A DNA stretch of 23,143 bases from positions 1 through 23,143 of the forward strand of contig CALVKC010000010.1 in assembly GCA_944332505.1 (NCBI GenBank), given 5' to 3'. Below, piece after piece: positions 16,838-23,143 of the stretch. Within the stretch, counting starts at the first letter, position 1. Each line of letters opens with the position of its first letter. A program made the position numbers and the translations under genes. This stretch comes from an uncultured Bacilli bacterium (lineage in GTDB: Bacteria > Bacillota_I > Bacilli_A > RF39 > UBA660). Under the pieces are notes generated by a model, which searched no databases, was not told the DNA's origin, and saw only the letters and a list, made by a program, of their open reading frames with translations.

Positions 16838-16864
16838 TATTTATATTTATTATTACTATTTTTT

Positions 16865-16893
16865 AATATTTTTGTAATATTTTTGTAATATTG
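16865..16893. repeat. Tandem repeat, 11-base unit, after the prepilin-like gene
   Basis: Two perfect copies of AATATTTTTGT (16865-16875, 16876-16886) and a partial third (16887-16893) directly downstream of the prepilin-like gene stop codon. No G+C-rich hairpin is seen here, so read-through towards the cpaB-like gene is possible. Confidence 0.6.
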
Positions 16894-16894
16894 T

Positions 16895-17293
16895 TTAATC
16901 AGTTACAGTATTATCTTCTGTTTCATTTGTTACATTTTCAAATGGGCTTGTAGCATCCACATTCCAAATTTCTGAAACTTTTACTTGATAACCTCCCCTG
17001 TTGGTAGTAAGAATTGCATTTTCTTGATCGTCAGCATTTGATACTATTCCATAATTTTTTAGAAAATTAATTAGCTCATCATAAGTTTTGGGTGGATCTT
17101 CTGATAATTGATTTTTAATATCTTCTACAATTAAAAGTTGCTCTGTTTCTGTTTTTTTATCTTGAGCTAAATTAAGAGCAGTATTATTATTACTACTTAT
17201 ACCAATAAAAACACCTGAAAGAATCATTAATAAAACTATCGTTACCACTAAAGACACAAGTGTTATACCTTTTTCTTTGAAATAAATATCCAT
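16895..17293 (-). CDS. Prepilin-like protein with GITLVS N-terminal motif
   Basis: 132 residues. MDIYFKEKG is a short charged leader, then ITLVSLVVTIVLLMILSGVF, a hydrophobic helix with the class III cleavage pattern (cut expected after Gly9), and then a polar domain of about 100 residues with an acidic tail. Mature position 5 is Ser instead of the usual Glu, which is common in the clostridial KGITL-type proteins. It is probably a minor pilin or pseudopilin, or simply a membrane-anchored surface protein. It precedes the Tad-like locus on the same strand and shares a promoter sequence with it. The processing enzyme is not in the window. Confidence 0.75.
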   Translation of the reverse strand: MDIYFKEKGITLVSLVVTIVLLMILSGVFIGISSNNNTALNLAQDKKTETEQLLIVEDIKNQLSEDPPKTYDELINFLKNYGIVSNADDQENAILTTNRGGYQVKVSEIWNVDATSPFENVTNETEDNTVTD

Positions 17294-17315
17294 ATTTCCT
17301 CCTTAGTTTTTCTTA

Positions 17316-17344
17316 ATTTTATATCAAAATTTTATTTTTTTCAA
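17316..17344 (-). promoter_or_regulatory. Promoter of the prepilin-like gene
   Basis: On the minus strand TTGAAA (17339-17344), 17 bases, TAAAAT (17316-17321), located between the vanZ-like stop codon and the AAGGAGG ribosome site of the prepilin-like gene. It includes TTTGATATAAAATTA (17314-17328), which recurs at the cpaB-like promoter. Confidence 0.6.
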
Positions 17345-17354
17345 TCATATGTAT

Positions 17355-17831
17355 CTAAATTTTTAAACTATCTTTATTTTCTATTTTATAATAAATTTTT
17401 ATTACTAACAAGACTAAAAGTAGTCCCAAAATTACTCCAAATGTATCTATTACAACATCATTAATACTAGCATGTCTACCAGTTGAAAATGTTTGATGAA
17501 ATTCATCTGTTATAGCATAAATTATCCCCCAAATAATCGTTATTATTACTTGCCATTTTAGTTTTATATTAAATGTAAGAATAAATGCTATAGACCAAAT
17601 TCCCAAAGATGTATATATTCCCAAATGTGCTAATTTTCTAACAATTTGCTCTCCAATATCTAAAAATGTTTCTCTATTTTCTTGCACATTAAAAATATCA
17701 GCTATTACAGTTATTATTTTTTGGCTTAAACTCCCTGATTCTTCTCCGTTTTGTGAAGAAAAGCCAAAAATTATTACTGAATTAGCTATTATTAAAATTA
17801 AAAATAGTATTCTTAAGATGTTTGTTTTCAT
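17355..17831 (-). CDS. VanZ-family membrane protein
   Basis: 158 residues with four hydrophobic segments (about 5-24, 68-88, 92-110 and 130-148). VanZ hallmarks are VRKLAHLGIY (64-73), TDEFHQTFSTGRHAS (108-122) and INDVVIDTFG (123-132). VanZ proteins are small membrane proteins, and some members give low-level teicoplanin resistance; a general role in this host is unknown. No van cluster surrounds it, so it should not be read as a resistance gene. The ATG follows TTGAGG. A 13-bp inverted repeat lies between its promoter and ribosome site. Confidence 0.93.
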   Translation of the reverse strand: MKTNILRILFLILIIANSVIIFGFSSQNGEESGSLSQKIITVIADIFNVQENRETFLDIGEQIVRKLAHLGIYTSLGIWSIAFILTFNIKLKWQVIITIIWGIIYAITDEFHQTFSTGRHASINDVVIDTFGVILGLLLVLLVIKIYYKIENKDSLKI

Positions 17832-17848
17832 TTTTTACCTCAAATAAA

Positions 17849-17905
17849 GTTACTATTCACAGTTTAATTTTCTATAAAAATACAAAATAATTTGTGAATA
17901 GTAAC
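17849..17905. repeat. Perfect 13-bp inverted repeat in the vanZ leader
   Basis: GTTACTATTCACA (17849-17861) and TGTGAATAGTAAC (17893-17905) are perfect inverted copies separated by 31 bases. The second copy begins immediately downstream of the vanZ -10 box on the minus strand; the first lies just upstream of its ribosome site. No T-run follows on either strand, so a terminator is unlikely. Paired operator sites or a leader RNA stem are the main options. Confidence 0.8.
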
Positions 17906-17934
17906 ATTATAATTGATATAAATTCAAGTTTCAA
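17906..17934 (-). promoter_or_regulatory. Sigma-A-like promoter of vanZ-like gene
   Basis: On the minus strand TTGAAA (17929-17934), exactly 17 bases, and a perfect TATAAT (17906-17911). The -10 box directly abuts one arm of the 13-bp inverted repeat, a place where a bound repressor would block transcription. Confidence 0.7.
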
Positions 17935-17965
17935 TAGCAAAACCCTTTATTTTTTAAGTTTTTTA

Positions 17966-17974
17966 TGGTATAAT
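17966..17974 (+). promoter_or_regulatory. Extended -10 promoter of the SPFH gene
   Basis: TGGTATAAT (17966-17974) is a perfect extended -10 element, with a second TATAAT at 17975-17980. No good -35 is seen. It diverges from the vanZ promoter. Confidence 0.45.
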
Positions 17975-18027
17975 TATAATAGCGTTGTGATTAGTACGAA
18001 AATCATAATAAATTTTAGGAGGTTTTT

Positions 18028-18954
18028 ATGTGGATTTTAATCATACTACTAATTATTCTAATAGTTTTAGCTGTTATGAGTATTAAAATTGTTAGACAAT
18101 CTGAGGTGTATATTATAGAAAGACTTGGTAAATTTCACAAAATAGCTGATGCTGGTCTTACTATTATAATACCATTTATCGATCATGTACGTAGTATTGT
18201 TAGTTTAAAACAACAAACTATGGATGTACCACCTCAAGATGTTATTACTAAAGATAATGTTACAATCACTATAGATACAGTTGTTTTTTACAGGATTTTG
18301 GAACCTGCTAAGGCAGTATATGAAATTCAAAGTTTAAAAAAAGGTATTGAATATCTTTCTATTACAACAATTCGTGATATTGTTGGTAAAATGGACTTAG
18401 ATTCAACCTTTACTTCTAGAGATGCAATTAATGACAAATTAAGAGCTATACTTGATGAAGCAACTGATAGATGGGGATGTAAAATAGACAGAGTAGAAAT
18501 ACAAAATATTACTCCTCCACCAGACATTAGAGACGCAATGGAAAAACAAATGAATGCTGAAAGAAATAAAAGAGCCTCTATCCTTCAAGCAGAAGGTGAA
18601 AGACAAGCAGCTGTTCTAAAAGCTCAAGGTGAAAAAGAAGCTGAAATTCTTCAAGCAGAGGCTGACAAAGAATCAAAAATACGTAGGGCAGCTGGTGAAG
18701 CCGAGGCTATAAGAAAAGTTGCCGAAGCTAAAGCTGATGAAGTAAAACTTGTTTATGGAGCTATGATGAAAGCTAACCCTGATGAAAAATTAATTCAATT
18801 AAAATCTTTAGAAGCTTTAAAAGATGTATCTAAAGGTGAAGCTAACAAAGTGTTTATACCATTTGAAGCAACTCAAGCACTTAGCGCAATTGGTGCAGCA
18901 GCAGATATGCTTAATGATAAAAATGAAAATAAGCATGAAGAGAAAAACAAGTAA
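18028..18954 (+). CDS. SPFH/band-7 membrane-scaffold protein (paraslipin/QmcA-like)
   Basis: 308 residues with an N-terminal membrane helix (2-18), a band-7 domain (about 20-180) with ERLGKFHKIADAGLTIIIPF, VPPQDVITKDNVTITIDTVV and the typical IQNITPPPDI, then an Ala/Glu-rich coiled coil (about 185-245) made of EAEI/AEGERQAA-type repeats. Such proteins form large oligomeric cages or rafts that organise membrane domains and proteases. The usual partner, an NfeD-like protein, is not next to it. Ribosome site TAGGAGG; the gene ends at a strong terminator, so it is probably transcribed alone. Confidence 0.95.
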   Translation: MWILIILLIILIVLAVMSIKIVRQSEVYIIERLGKFHKIADAGLTIIIPFIDHVRSIVSLKQQTMDVPPQDVITKDNVTITIDTVVFYRILEPAKAVYEIQSLKKGIEYLSITTIRDIVGKMDLDSTFTSRDAINDKLRAILDEATDRWGCKIDRVEIQNITPPPDIRDAMEKQMNAERNKRASILQAEGERQAAVLKAQGEKEAEILQAEADKESKIRRAAGEAEAIRKVAEAKADEVKLVYGAMMKANPDEKLIQLKSLEALKDVSKGEANKVFIPFEATQALSAIGAAADMLNDKNENKHEEKNK

Positions 18955-18966
18955 TTATTAATTACT

Positions 18967-19008
18967 AAAGCCACAATATACATTCTAGAATATATATTGT
19001 GGCTTTTT
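18967..19008. terminator. Terminator between the SPFH gene and rarA
   Basis: AAAGCCACAATATA (18967-18980) pairs with TATATTGTGGCTTT (18993-19006) and is followed by more T on the plus strand. It ends the SPFH transcript and, being symmetric, may also serve convergent rarA. Confidence 0.9.
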
Positions 19009-19019
19009 ATTAATTGCAA

Positions 19020-20282
19020 CTACTTTTTTTGATAATTACTTGTATCTACATTTTCATCAGGAATATAATATTTTGTTCCAAGCATTTTATTTGGTAAATA
19101 TTGTTGTTCAACATAGTGTCCTGGATAATCATGAGGATATTTGTACCCAACATGGTATCCTTCTTTTTTCATATCTTCTACTGGTGCATTCCTTATATTC
19201 ATTGGTATAGTTCCGGTATCTTTATTTTTCACATCTCCTAACGCCTTATCAATTGCTAAATATGATGCATTAGATTTTTTTGATGTTGCAACATATACAG
19301 CCGCTTCTGCTAAAATTATTCTCGCTTCTGGCATTCCTACCATATGTACTGCTTGCATAGCAGAATTTGCAACAACTAGTGCCATTGGATTTGCCATGCC
19401 TACATCTTCTGATGCACAAATTACTATTCTTCTTGCTAAAAACATTGGGTCTTCCCCCGCATTTAGGGCTCTTGCTAAGTAGAATATTGCCGCGTCCGGA
19501 TCTGTTCCCCTCATAGATTTTATAAAAGCACTTATATTGTCATAATGTGAATCTCCACTTTTATCAAATACTGCTTTTCTAGTTTGCACGCATTCTTTTG
19601 CTACCTCATCTGTAATGTGTATAAATCCATCTGTTTCAACTGGAGTGGTAAGTACTGCTACTTCTAAGCCATTTAGTGCTGTTCTTACATCTCCATTTGC
19701 TGTTTCTGCTATTTTTTTTAGAGTTGAATCTTCTATTTTTATATTATAATTTTTTAATCCTTTTTCACTGCTTAGTGCTCTTTTTAAAATCGTAAATACA
19801 TTTTCTGTAGTAAGCTCGTGCAATCTAAATACCATACTTCTTGAAATTAAAGCCTTATTTACTTCAAAATATGGATTTTCTGTTGTAGCCCCAATAAGTA
19901 TAACTGTTCCCTTTTCTACATATGGTAAAAGCGCATCTTGTTGTAGTTTATTAAATCTATGAATTTCATCTATAAACAATATGCATTTCCCACTAGGATT
20001 TAATAAAAGATTTTGAGCTTCTTCTATCGCATTTTTTATATCCCCCACACCTGCTGTTACTGCATTTAATTTTATAAATTTATATTTTGTTGTATTACTT
20101 ATAACTCTTGCTAAAGAAGTTTTTCCACAACCAGGTGGTCCCCAAAGTATTATTGAGCTTAATCTATCTGCTTTTATTGTTCTATATAGTATTTTATCTT
20201 TTCCAAGAATATCTTCTTGTCCAACATATTCATCTAAAATTTGTGGCATCATTCTATATGCTAAAGGCTGTGACATATCCAT
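19020..20282 (-). CDS. rarA: Replication-associated recombination protein RarA/MgsA
   Basis: 420-residue AAA+ ATPase of the RarA/MgsA/WRNIP1 family, acting at stalled replication forks. Walker A is [13 protein letters not shown] (47-59), Walker [18 protein letters not shown] (100-116), and sensor 1 [13 protein letters not shown] (130-142). The C-terminal half has the family blocks [28 protein letters not shown] and [18 protein letters not shown]. Full length. The start at 20282 is favoured over the Met two codons later because AAGGA lies 12 bases before it. A nested inverted repeat (AGGTTT...AAACCT, about 20310-20338) lies in the leader. It is downstream of ruvA, 139 bases away, on the same strand. 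Confidence 0.96.
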   Translation of the reverse strand: MDMSQPLAYRMMPQILDEYVGQEDILGKDKILYRTIKADRLSSIILWGPPGCGKTSLARVISNTTKYKFIKLNAVTAGVGDIKNAIEEAQNLLLNPSGKCILFIDEIHRFNKLQQDALLPYVEKGTVILIGATTENPYFEVNKALISRSMVFRLHELTTENVFTILKRALSSEKGLKNYNIKIEDSTLKKIAETANGDVRTALNGLEVAVLTTPVETDGFIHITDEVAKECVQTRKAVFDKSGDSHYDNISAFIKSMRGTDPDAAIFYLARALNAGEDPMFLARRIVICASEDVGMANPMALVVANSAMQAVHMVGMPEARIILAEAAVYVATSKKSNASYLAIDKALGDVKNKDTGTIPMNIRNAPVEDMKKEGYHVGYKYPHDYPGHYVEQQYLPNKMLGTKYYIPDENVDTSNYQKK

Positions 20283-20421
20283 ATGTAACTACTTTCCTTA
20301 TAATAAATTTAGGTTTTTAAAGGTGTAACCTATAAACCTCTTTTATGTCATTTTCATTAGTTCATATATTCTGGTACTATTTATATATATCAATTTTCTA
20401 TATGAATATTTATTATTTGAT

Positions 20422-21021
20422 TTATCTTCCCAAATATTTTAGTCCTTGTCTTATAATTTCTTCTACCGTAAGTTTGCTTGTATCTATTTTTGCAATAACA
20501 TTTTCTACATCCTTTTTAGTATAACCTAGTACGCAAAGTGCCTCAACCGCATCATTTGCTTTGTTATCCAATACTATTGCTTCTTTTATTTCTTCGTTTT
20601 TATCTGATTCTATACTTTGTTCTGTTTTCATTTTGTCCTTTAGCTCTAATATAATTCTAGCTGCTGTTTTTGCACCTATTCCTGGTAATTTTTTAAGTGT
20701 ATTTACATCATTTGTAATTACAGCTAATGCAAATTTAGATGGAGTAATATTGCTAAGTATTGTTATTGCACTTTTTGCTCCTACTCCTCCTACGCTAATT
20801 AATAATTCAAATGTTACAAGCTCTTCATTATTTAAAAATCCATATAAGCTTATATCATCTTCTCTTACTCTCATATAAGTATATACTTTTACTTCTTTTC
20901 CTTTTTCTAATTCGTTTATTGCCGTTTCTGACATAAATATTTTATATCCAATTCCACCTACATCTACTACAATATAATCTTTTGCTTTTATTTCTAATTT
21001 TCCTTTTATATATGAAATCAT
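20422..21021 (-). CDS. ruvA: Holliday junction DNA helicase subunit RuvA
   Basis: 199 residues from MISYIKGKLE, the classic RuvA start. Domain I is an OB-fold (1-62), domain II has two helix-hairpin-helix motifs (LISVGGVGAKSAITIL about 74-89, KLPGIGAKTAARII about 111-124), and the C-terminal RuvB-binding domain III spans about 155-199 (DAVEALCVLGYTKKDVENVI). RuvA holds the four-way junction while RuvB drives branch migration. The start at 21021 follows AGAAAGGAAA; a 22-codon upstream extension in the same frame lacks family similarity. ruvB, usually next, is not in the window; rarA takes its place. Confidence 0.96.
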   Translation of the reverse strand: MISYIKGKLEIKAKDYIVVDVGGIGYKIFMSETAINELEKGKEVKVYTYMRVREDDISLYGFLNNEELVTFELLISVGGVGAKSAITILSNITPSKFALAVITNDVNTLKKLPGIGAKTAARIILELKDKMKTEQSIESDKNEEIKEAIVLDNKANDAVEALCVLGYTKKDVENVIAKIDTSKLTVEEIIRQGLKYLGR

Positions 21022-21130
21022 TTTCAATTTCCTTTCTAAACAATTTTGTTGATTTATATATATATGTATATTGAAGCTTTTCTTCATATTTAATATACTT
21101 TTTTATTTTAACACAAAATTTGATTTTTGT

Positions 21131-21160
21131 GCATATTTTTTTGAAAAGTTGGAAATTATA
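21131..21160 (+). promoter_or_regulatory. Forespore (sigma-F/G-like) promoter of the dodecin-spoVA operon
   Basis: GCATA (21131-21135) fits the -35 of both forespore sigma factors. After 15 bases GGAAATTATA (21151-21160) fits the sigma-F -10 GGNNANAHTR with one mismatch. Read as sigma-G, AATTATA at 18 bases spacing fits CATNMTA with one mismatch. spoVA operons are sigma-G controlled in Bacillus, so the context agrees. No good sigma-A promoter is seen for this operon. Confidence 0.6.
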
Positions 21161-21189
21161 TACATAGAATTTATTTTTAGGAGGTTATT

Positions 21190-21399
21190 ATGGGAATTGA
21201 AAAACACATACAAGTAACAGGAAGATCAACAATTTCATGGAAGGATGCAACAGTTAAAACATTGGAAGAAGTTGCAAAAACTTTAGATTATATTACTAGT
21301 TTAAAGATTTTAGACCAAAGAGCCAAGGTAACTGTAAACAAAATGACAGAATATTATGTTGATTTAGACATTACATTTATGGTAGATCAAAGTAAATAA
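21190..21399 (+). CDS. Dodecin-family flavin-binding protein
   Basis: 69 residues matching dodecins in size and layout: strand IEKHIQVTGRS, then TISWKDATVKTLEEVAKTL as the single helix with the flavin-stacking Trp in SWKDA, then SLKILDQRAKVTVNK and TEYYVDLDITFMV as two further strands. Dodecins assemble into hollow dodecamers that bind flavins (riboflavin, FMN or lumichrome) and act as flavin buffers or stores. It stands 24 bases before spoVAC behind a forespore-like promoter, so it is probably made in the forespore. That physical link to spoVA is the notable part. AGGAGG ribosome site. Confidence 0.88.
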   Translation: MGIEKHIQVTGRSTISWKDATVKTLEEVAKTLDYITSLKILDQRAKVTVNKMTEYYVDLDITFMVDQSK

Positions 21400-21423
21400 A
21401 TTAACTATTGGAAGGAGGAATTT

Positions 21424-21867
21424 ATGAATCCAATCGAAACTCCAAAAGAGTATAACAAATATGTAGAAGCTAAAGCTCCTAAGTCTCCAATTTTAAAAGA
21501 TTGCTTTAATGCATTTTGGGTTGGTGGTCTTATATGCTGTTTAGGACAAGTTATACTAGAATTTTGCCTTTACAAAGGTTTGGACCAAACATCTAGCAGT
21601 ACAATAGTTTCAATTAGTTTAATTGGACTATCTGCACTTTTGACTGCTTTAAATATTTTCAATAAACTTGGTAAATTTGCTGGTGCTGGTACTCTTGTTC
21701 CTATTACTGGCTTTGCAAATTCTATTGTTTCGCCAGCAATCGAATATAAATCTGAAGGATATATTATGGGGGTTGGAGCCAAGATGTTTACAGTAGCAGG
21801 TCCTGTACTTGTTTTCGGTATATCATCTTCTGTAATTATTGGAATAATAGCATGTTTTTTTATTTAA
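21424..21867 (+). CDS. spoVAC: Stage V sporulation protein AC
   Basis: 147 residues and several membrane segments (about 26-48, 58-78, 85-105, 120-146). The SpoVAC pattern is clear: Y..Y....P......NC..AF near the N-terminus (YNKYVEAKAPKSP, DCFNAFWVGGLICCLGQ), then GKFAGAGTLVPITGFANSIV and GYIMGVGAKMFTVAGPVLVFG. SpoVAC is a spore inner-membrane, mechanosensitive-type channel protein for Ca-dipicolinate uptake during sporulation and release at germination. Strong GGAAGGAGG ribosome site. It lies between the dodecin gene and spoVAD. Confidence 0.97.
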   Translation: MNPIETPKEYNKYVEAKAPKSPILKDCFNAFWVGGLICCLGQVILEFCLYKGLDQTSSSTIVSISLIGLSALLTALNIFNKLGKFAGAGTLVPITGFANSIVSPAIEYKSEGYIMGVGAKMFTVAGPVLVFGISSSVIIGIIACFFI

Positions 21868-21909
21868 TATGTTGAAAAATAATATTTATACGAGAAAGAA
21901 GGATTGAAA

Positions 21910-22923
21910 ATGAAAAAATTAGGTAATCAAACTTTAAAGTTAGATCATCCACCTACAATATTAAATACAGCTTCTATTGTAGGACCCAAAGAATCTGATG
22001 GACCTCTTGCACAATATTTTGATAAATGTTTAGAAGATGAATTTTGGGGAGAAAAAACTTGGGAAAAAGCTGAAACCAAAATCTTTAAAGAAACTGTAAA
22101 TACTTTGCTTGCAAAATCTGGTTTATCTGCTAAAGACATAGATTATTCGTTTGCAGGTGATTTATTAAATCAATGTATTTCATCCAATTTTGGTATGAGA
22201 GATTCCAATATTCCATTCTTTGGATTATTTGGAGCTTGCTCTACCTTTGTTGAAAGTTTATGTATTGGTTCAGTTTTTATGGATAGCCTTGCTTGTAACA
22301 ATGTTCTTTGTGCTACATCCAGTCATTTTTGTAGTGCTGAAAAGCAATTTAGGTTTCCTTTAGAACTTGGAAATCAACGTACTCCTACCAGTCAATGGAC
22401 TGTAACTGGTGCAGGTGCTGCAATACTTTCTAAAAAAGGTCTTGGTCCATATATAACTCATATAACCCCTGGTGTTATTACTGATTTGGGAATCAAAGAT
22501 GCAAATAATATGGGAGCTGCAATGGCACCAGCAGCCCTTTCCACACTTCTTGCACATTTTGAAGATACTGGCAGAACCCCTGATTATTATGACGCTATTA
22601 TTACAGGTGATTTAGGTCATTTGGGAAAATCTATTCTTATTGATTTATGTAAGAGCAAAGGATTTGATATATCTGAAAACTATGATGATTGTGGAGTTCT
22701 TATGTTTGATAAAAATAAACAAGATACTCACTCAGGAGGAAGTGGCTGTGCATGTATTGCAACTGTATTTTCCGGTTACCTATATAAATTAATGAAACAA
22801 GGTCATATGAATAAACTTTTGTTAATTGCAACTGGTGCTCTTATGAATTCAACTACATCTCAGCAAGGTGAGTCCATTCCAGGTATAGCTCATGCTATAT
22901 CAATTGAAATGGAAAAAGAATAA
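21910..22923 (+). CDS. spoVAD: Stage V sporulation protein AD
   Basis: A 337-residue, thiolase-fold, dipicolinate-binding protein of the spore inner membrane that works with the SpoVAC/SpoVAE channel. Family blocks seen are NTASIVGPKESDGPL, DYSFAGDLLNQCISSNF, FFGLFGACSTFVESL, CATSSHFCSAEKQFRFPLE and ITGDLGHLGKSIL. I start at ATG 21910, six bases after GAAGGA (21898-21903). The in-frame TTG at 21904 touches the Shine-Dalgarno site and is unlikely. Full length for the family. Confidence 0.97.
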   Translation: MKKLGNQTLKLDHPPTILNTASIVGPKESDGPLAQYFDKCLEDEFWGEKTWEKAETKIFKETVNTLLAKSGLSAKDIDYSFAGDLLNQCISSNFGMRDSNIPFFGLFGACSTFVESLCIGSVFMDSLACNNVLCATSSHFCSAEKQFRFPLELGNQRTPTSQWTVTGAGAAILSKKGLGPYITHITPGVITDLGIKDANNMGAAMAPAALSTLLAHFEDTGRTPDYYDAIITGDLGHLGKSILIDLCKSKGFDISENYDDCGVLMFDKNKQDTHSGGSGCACIATVFSGYLYKLMKQGHMNKLLLIATGALMNSTTSQQGESIPGIAHAISIEMEKE

Positions 22924-22927
22924 ATAT

Positions 22928-22973
22928 TTTCTAGTTCTATCTTTTTCCATTTGGAAATTTATGAAGCTAGAAA
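22928..22973 (+). other. Stem-loop between spoVAD and spoVAE
   Basis: TTTCTAG (22928-22934) can pair with CTAGAAA (22967-22973), enclosing a second hairpin TTTCC (22944-22948) / GGAAA (22953-22957). There is no U-run, so it is more likely an RNA-stability or translation element than a terminator. Confidence 0.4.
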
Positions 22974-22990
22974 TTAATTTGAAAGGAGTA

Positions 22991-23004
22991 ATCGCAAAAG
23001 CGAT
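22991..23004 (+). promoter_or_regulatory. Hairpin between the Shine-Dalgarno site and start codon of spoVAE
   Basis: AAGGAG (22983-22988) lies 24 bases before the ATG, too far for direct use. ATCGC-AAAA-GCGAT (22991-23004) between them is a perfect small hairpin. Folding it out leaves about 10 bases between Shine-Dalgarno site and ATG, within the usable range. Confidence 0.5.
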
Positions 23005-23012
23005 AATTAATT

Positions 23013-23143
23013 ATGGAATTTTTACAAAGTATAGATTGGGGACTAATGCTCAGGTGCTTTTTAGTCGGAGGATTAATCTGTATAATTGGTCAAATATTAT
23101 TAGATAAAACTAAACTTACATCTGCTAGAATTTTAGTTATATT
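23013..23143 (+). CDS. spoVAE: Stage V sporulation protein AE, 5' part only
   Basis: An ATG at 23013 opens a frame that runs off the window: MEFLQSIDWGLMLRCFLVGG, then LICIIGQILLDKTKLTSARI. The block FLVGGLICIIGQ followed by DKTKLTSARILV is the SpoVAE signature (compare GGLICCLGQ in SpoVAC). About 43 of the usual 115-120 residues are visible. It follows spoVAD in the standard spoVACDE order. An in-frame stop at 23004 rules out a start further upstream. Confidence 0.93.
   Translation, partial: MEFLQSIDWGLMLRCFLVGGLICIIGQILLDKTKLTSARILVI

Noticed and set aside
17355..17831. VanZ-like gene as a glycopeptide-resistance determinant
   Set aside because: No vanA/H/X/S/R-type neighbours; VanZ-like proteins are widespread in Firmicutes without resistance.
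21022..21087. Longer RuvA beginning 22 codons upstream
   Set aside because: The extension has no family similarity, while MISYIKGKLE is the normal RuvA start and follows a good ribosome site.
21904..21909. TTG start for SpoVAD
   Set aside because: It touches the Shine-Dalgarno site with no spacing; the ATG six bases later is properly placed.
22892..23107. Frame overlapping the end of spoVAD and the start of spoVAE
   Set aside because: Wrong frame relative to the SpoVAE signature found from 23013; no ribosome site and no recognisable product.

Overview
The window comes from a low-GC, endospore-forming Firmicute, most likely a member of the Clostridia. The evidence is the strong A+T bias, Shine-Dalgarno sites of the AAGGAGG type, and a set of spore genes (spoVG, spoIVB, spoVAC, spoVAD, spoVAE). 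Sigma-H-like and forespore-like (sigma-F/G) promoters sit where those genes would need them. I see no tRNA, rRNA, CRISPR array, transposase or prophage gene. The window reads as chromosomal core genes interrupted by one large surface-appendage locus. Promoters and terminators were found by eye and are predictions.

Left part (1-4250): spoVG (minus) and murC (plus) diverge from a 280-base A+T-rich region holding a sigma-H-like promoter for spoVG and a sigma-A-like promoter for murC. murC converges on a membrane-anchored transglutaminase-like protein, with a shared bidirectional terminator. Next comes spoIVB, the sporulation signalling serine peptidase. Its frame is broken by one extra base just before the catalytic serine motif.

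Centre (4276-16840, all minus strand): a twelve-gene Tad/Flp-pilus-like locus. In transcription order it encodes a CpaB-like SAF protein, two tandem CpaE/TadZ-like proteins with ruined P-loops, a TadA/CpaF ATPase with an N-terminal membrane anchor, and a TadB-TadC fusion. These are followed by two MENA-type pilin-like proteins, a small anchored protein (141 aa), two more MENA-type proteins, and two larger anchored proteins (174 and 638 aa) that may fill TadE/F/G roles. Four of the products share an N-terminus MENA(S/T)(K/E)AL directly followed by a hydrophobic helix, with no prepilin leader. No prepilin peptidase, secretin or Flp pilin gene is in the window. Sigma-A-like promoters precede the cpaB-like gene, the 141-aa gene and the 174-aa gene, and a strong terminator closes the locus. 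This is the best candidate for an under-described system.

Right of the locus (16895-19010): a small prepilin-like gene whose promoter shares a 15-base sequence with that of the cpaB-like gene; a VanZ-family gene with a 13-bp inverted repeat next to its promoter; and, divergently, an SPFH/band-7 membrane protein ending at a strong terminator.

Far right (19020-23143): rarA and ruvA (minus), then a plus-strand operon of a dodecin-like flavoprotein gene followed by spoVAC, spoVAD and the start of spoVAE, which runs off the window. A forespore-like promoter lies upstream of the dodecin gene, so this flavin-binding protein is probably made in the developing spore with the dipicolinate channel proteins.
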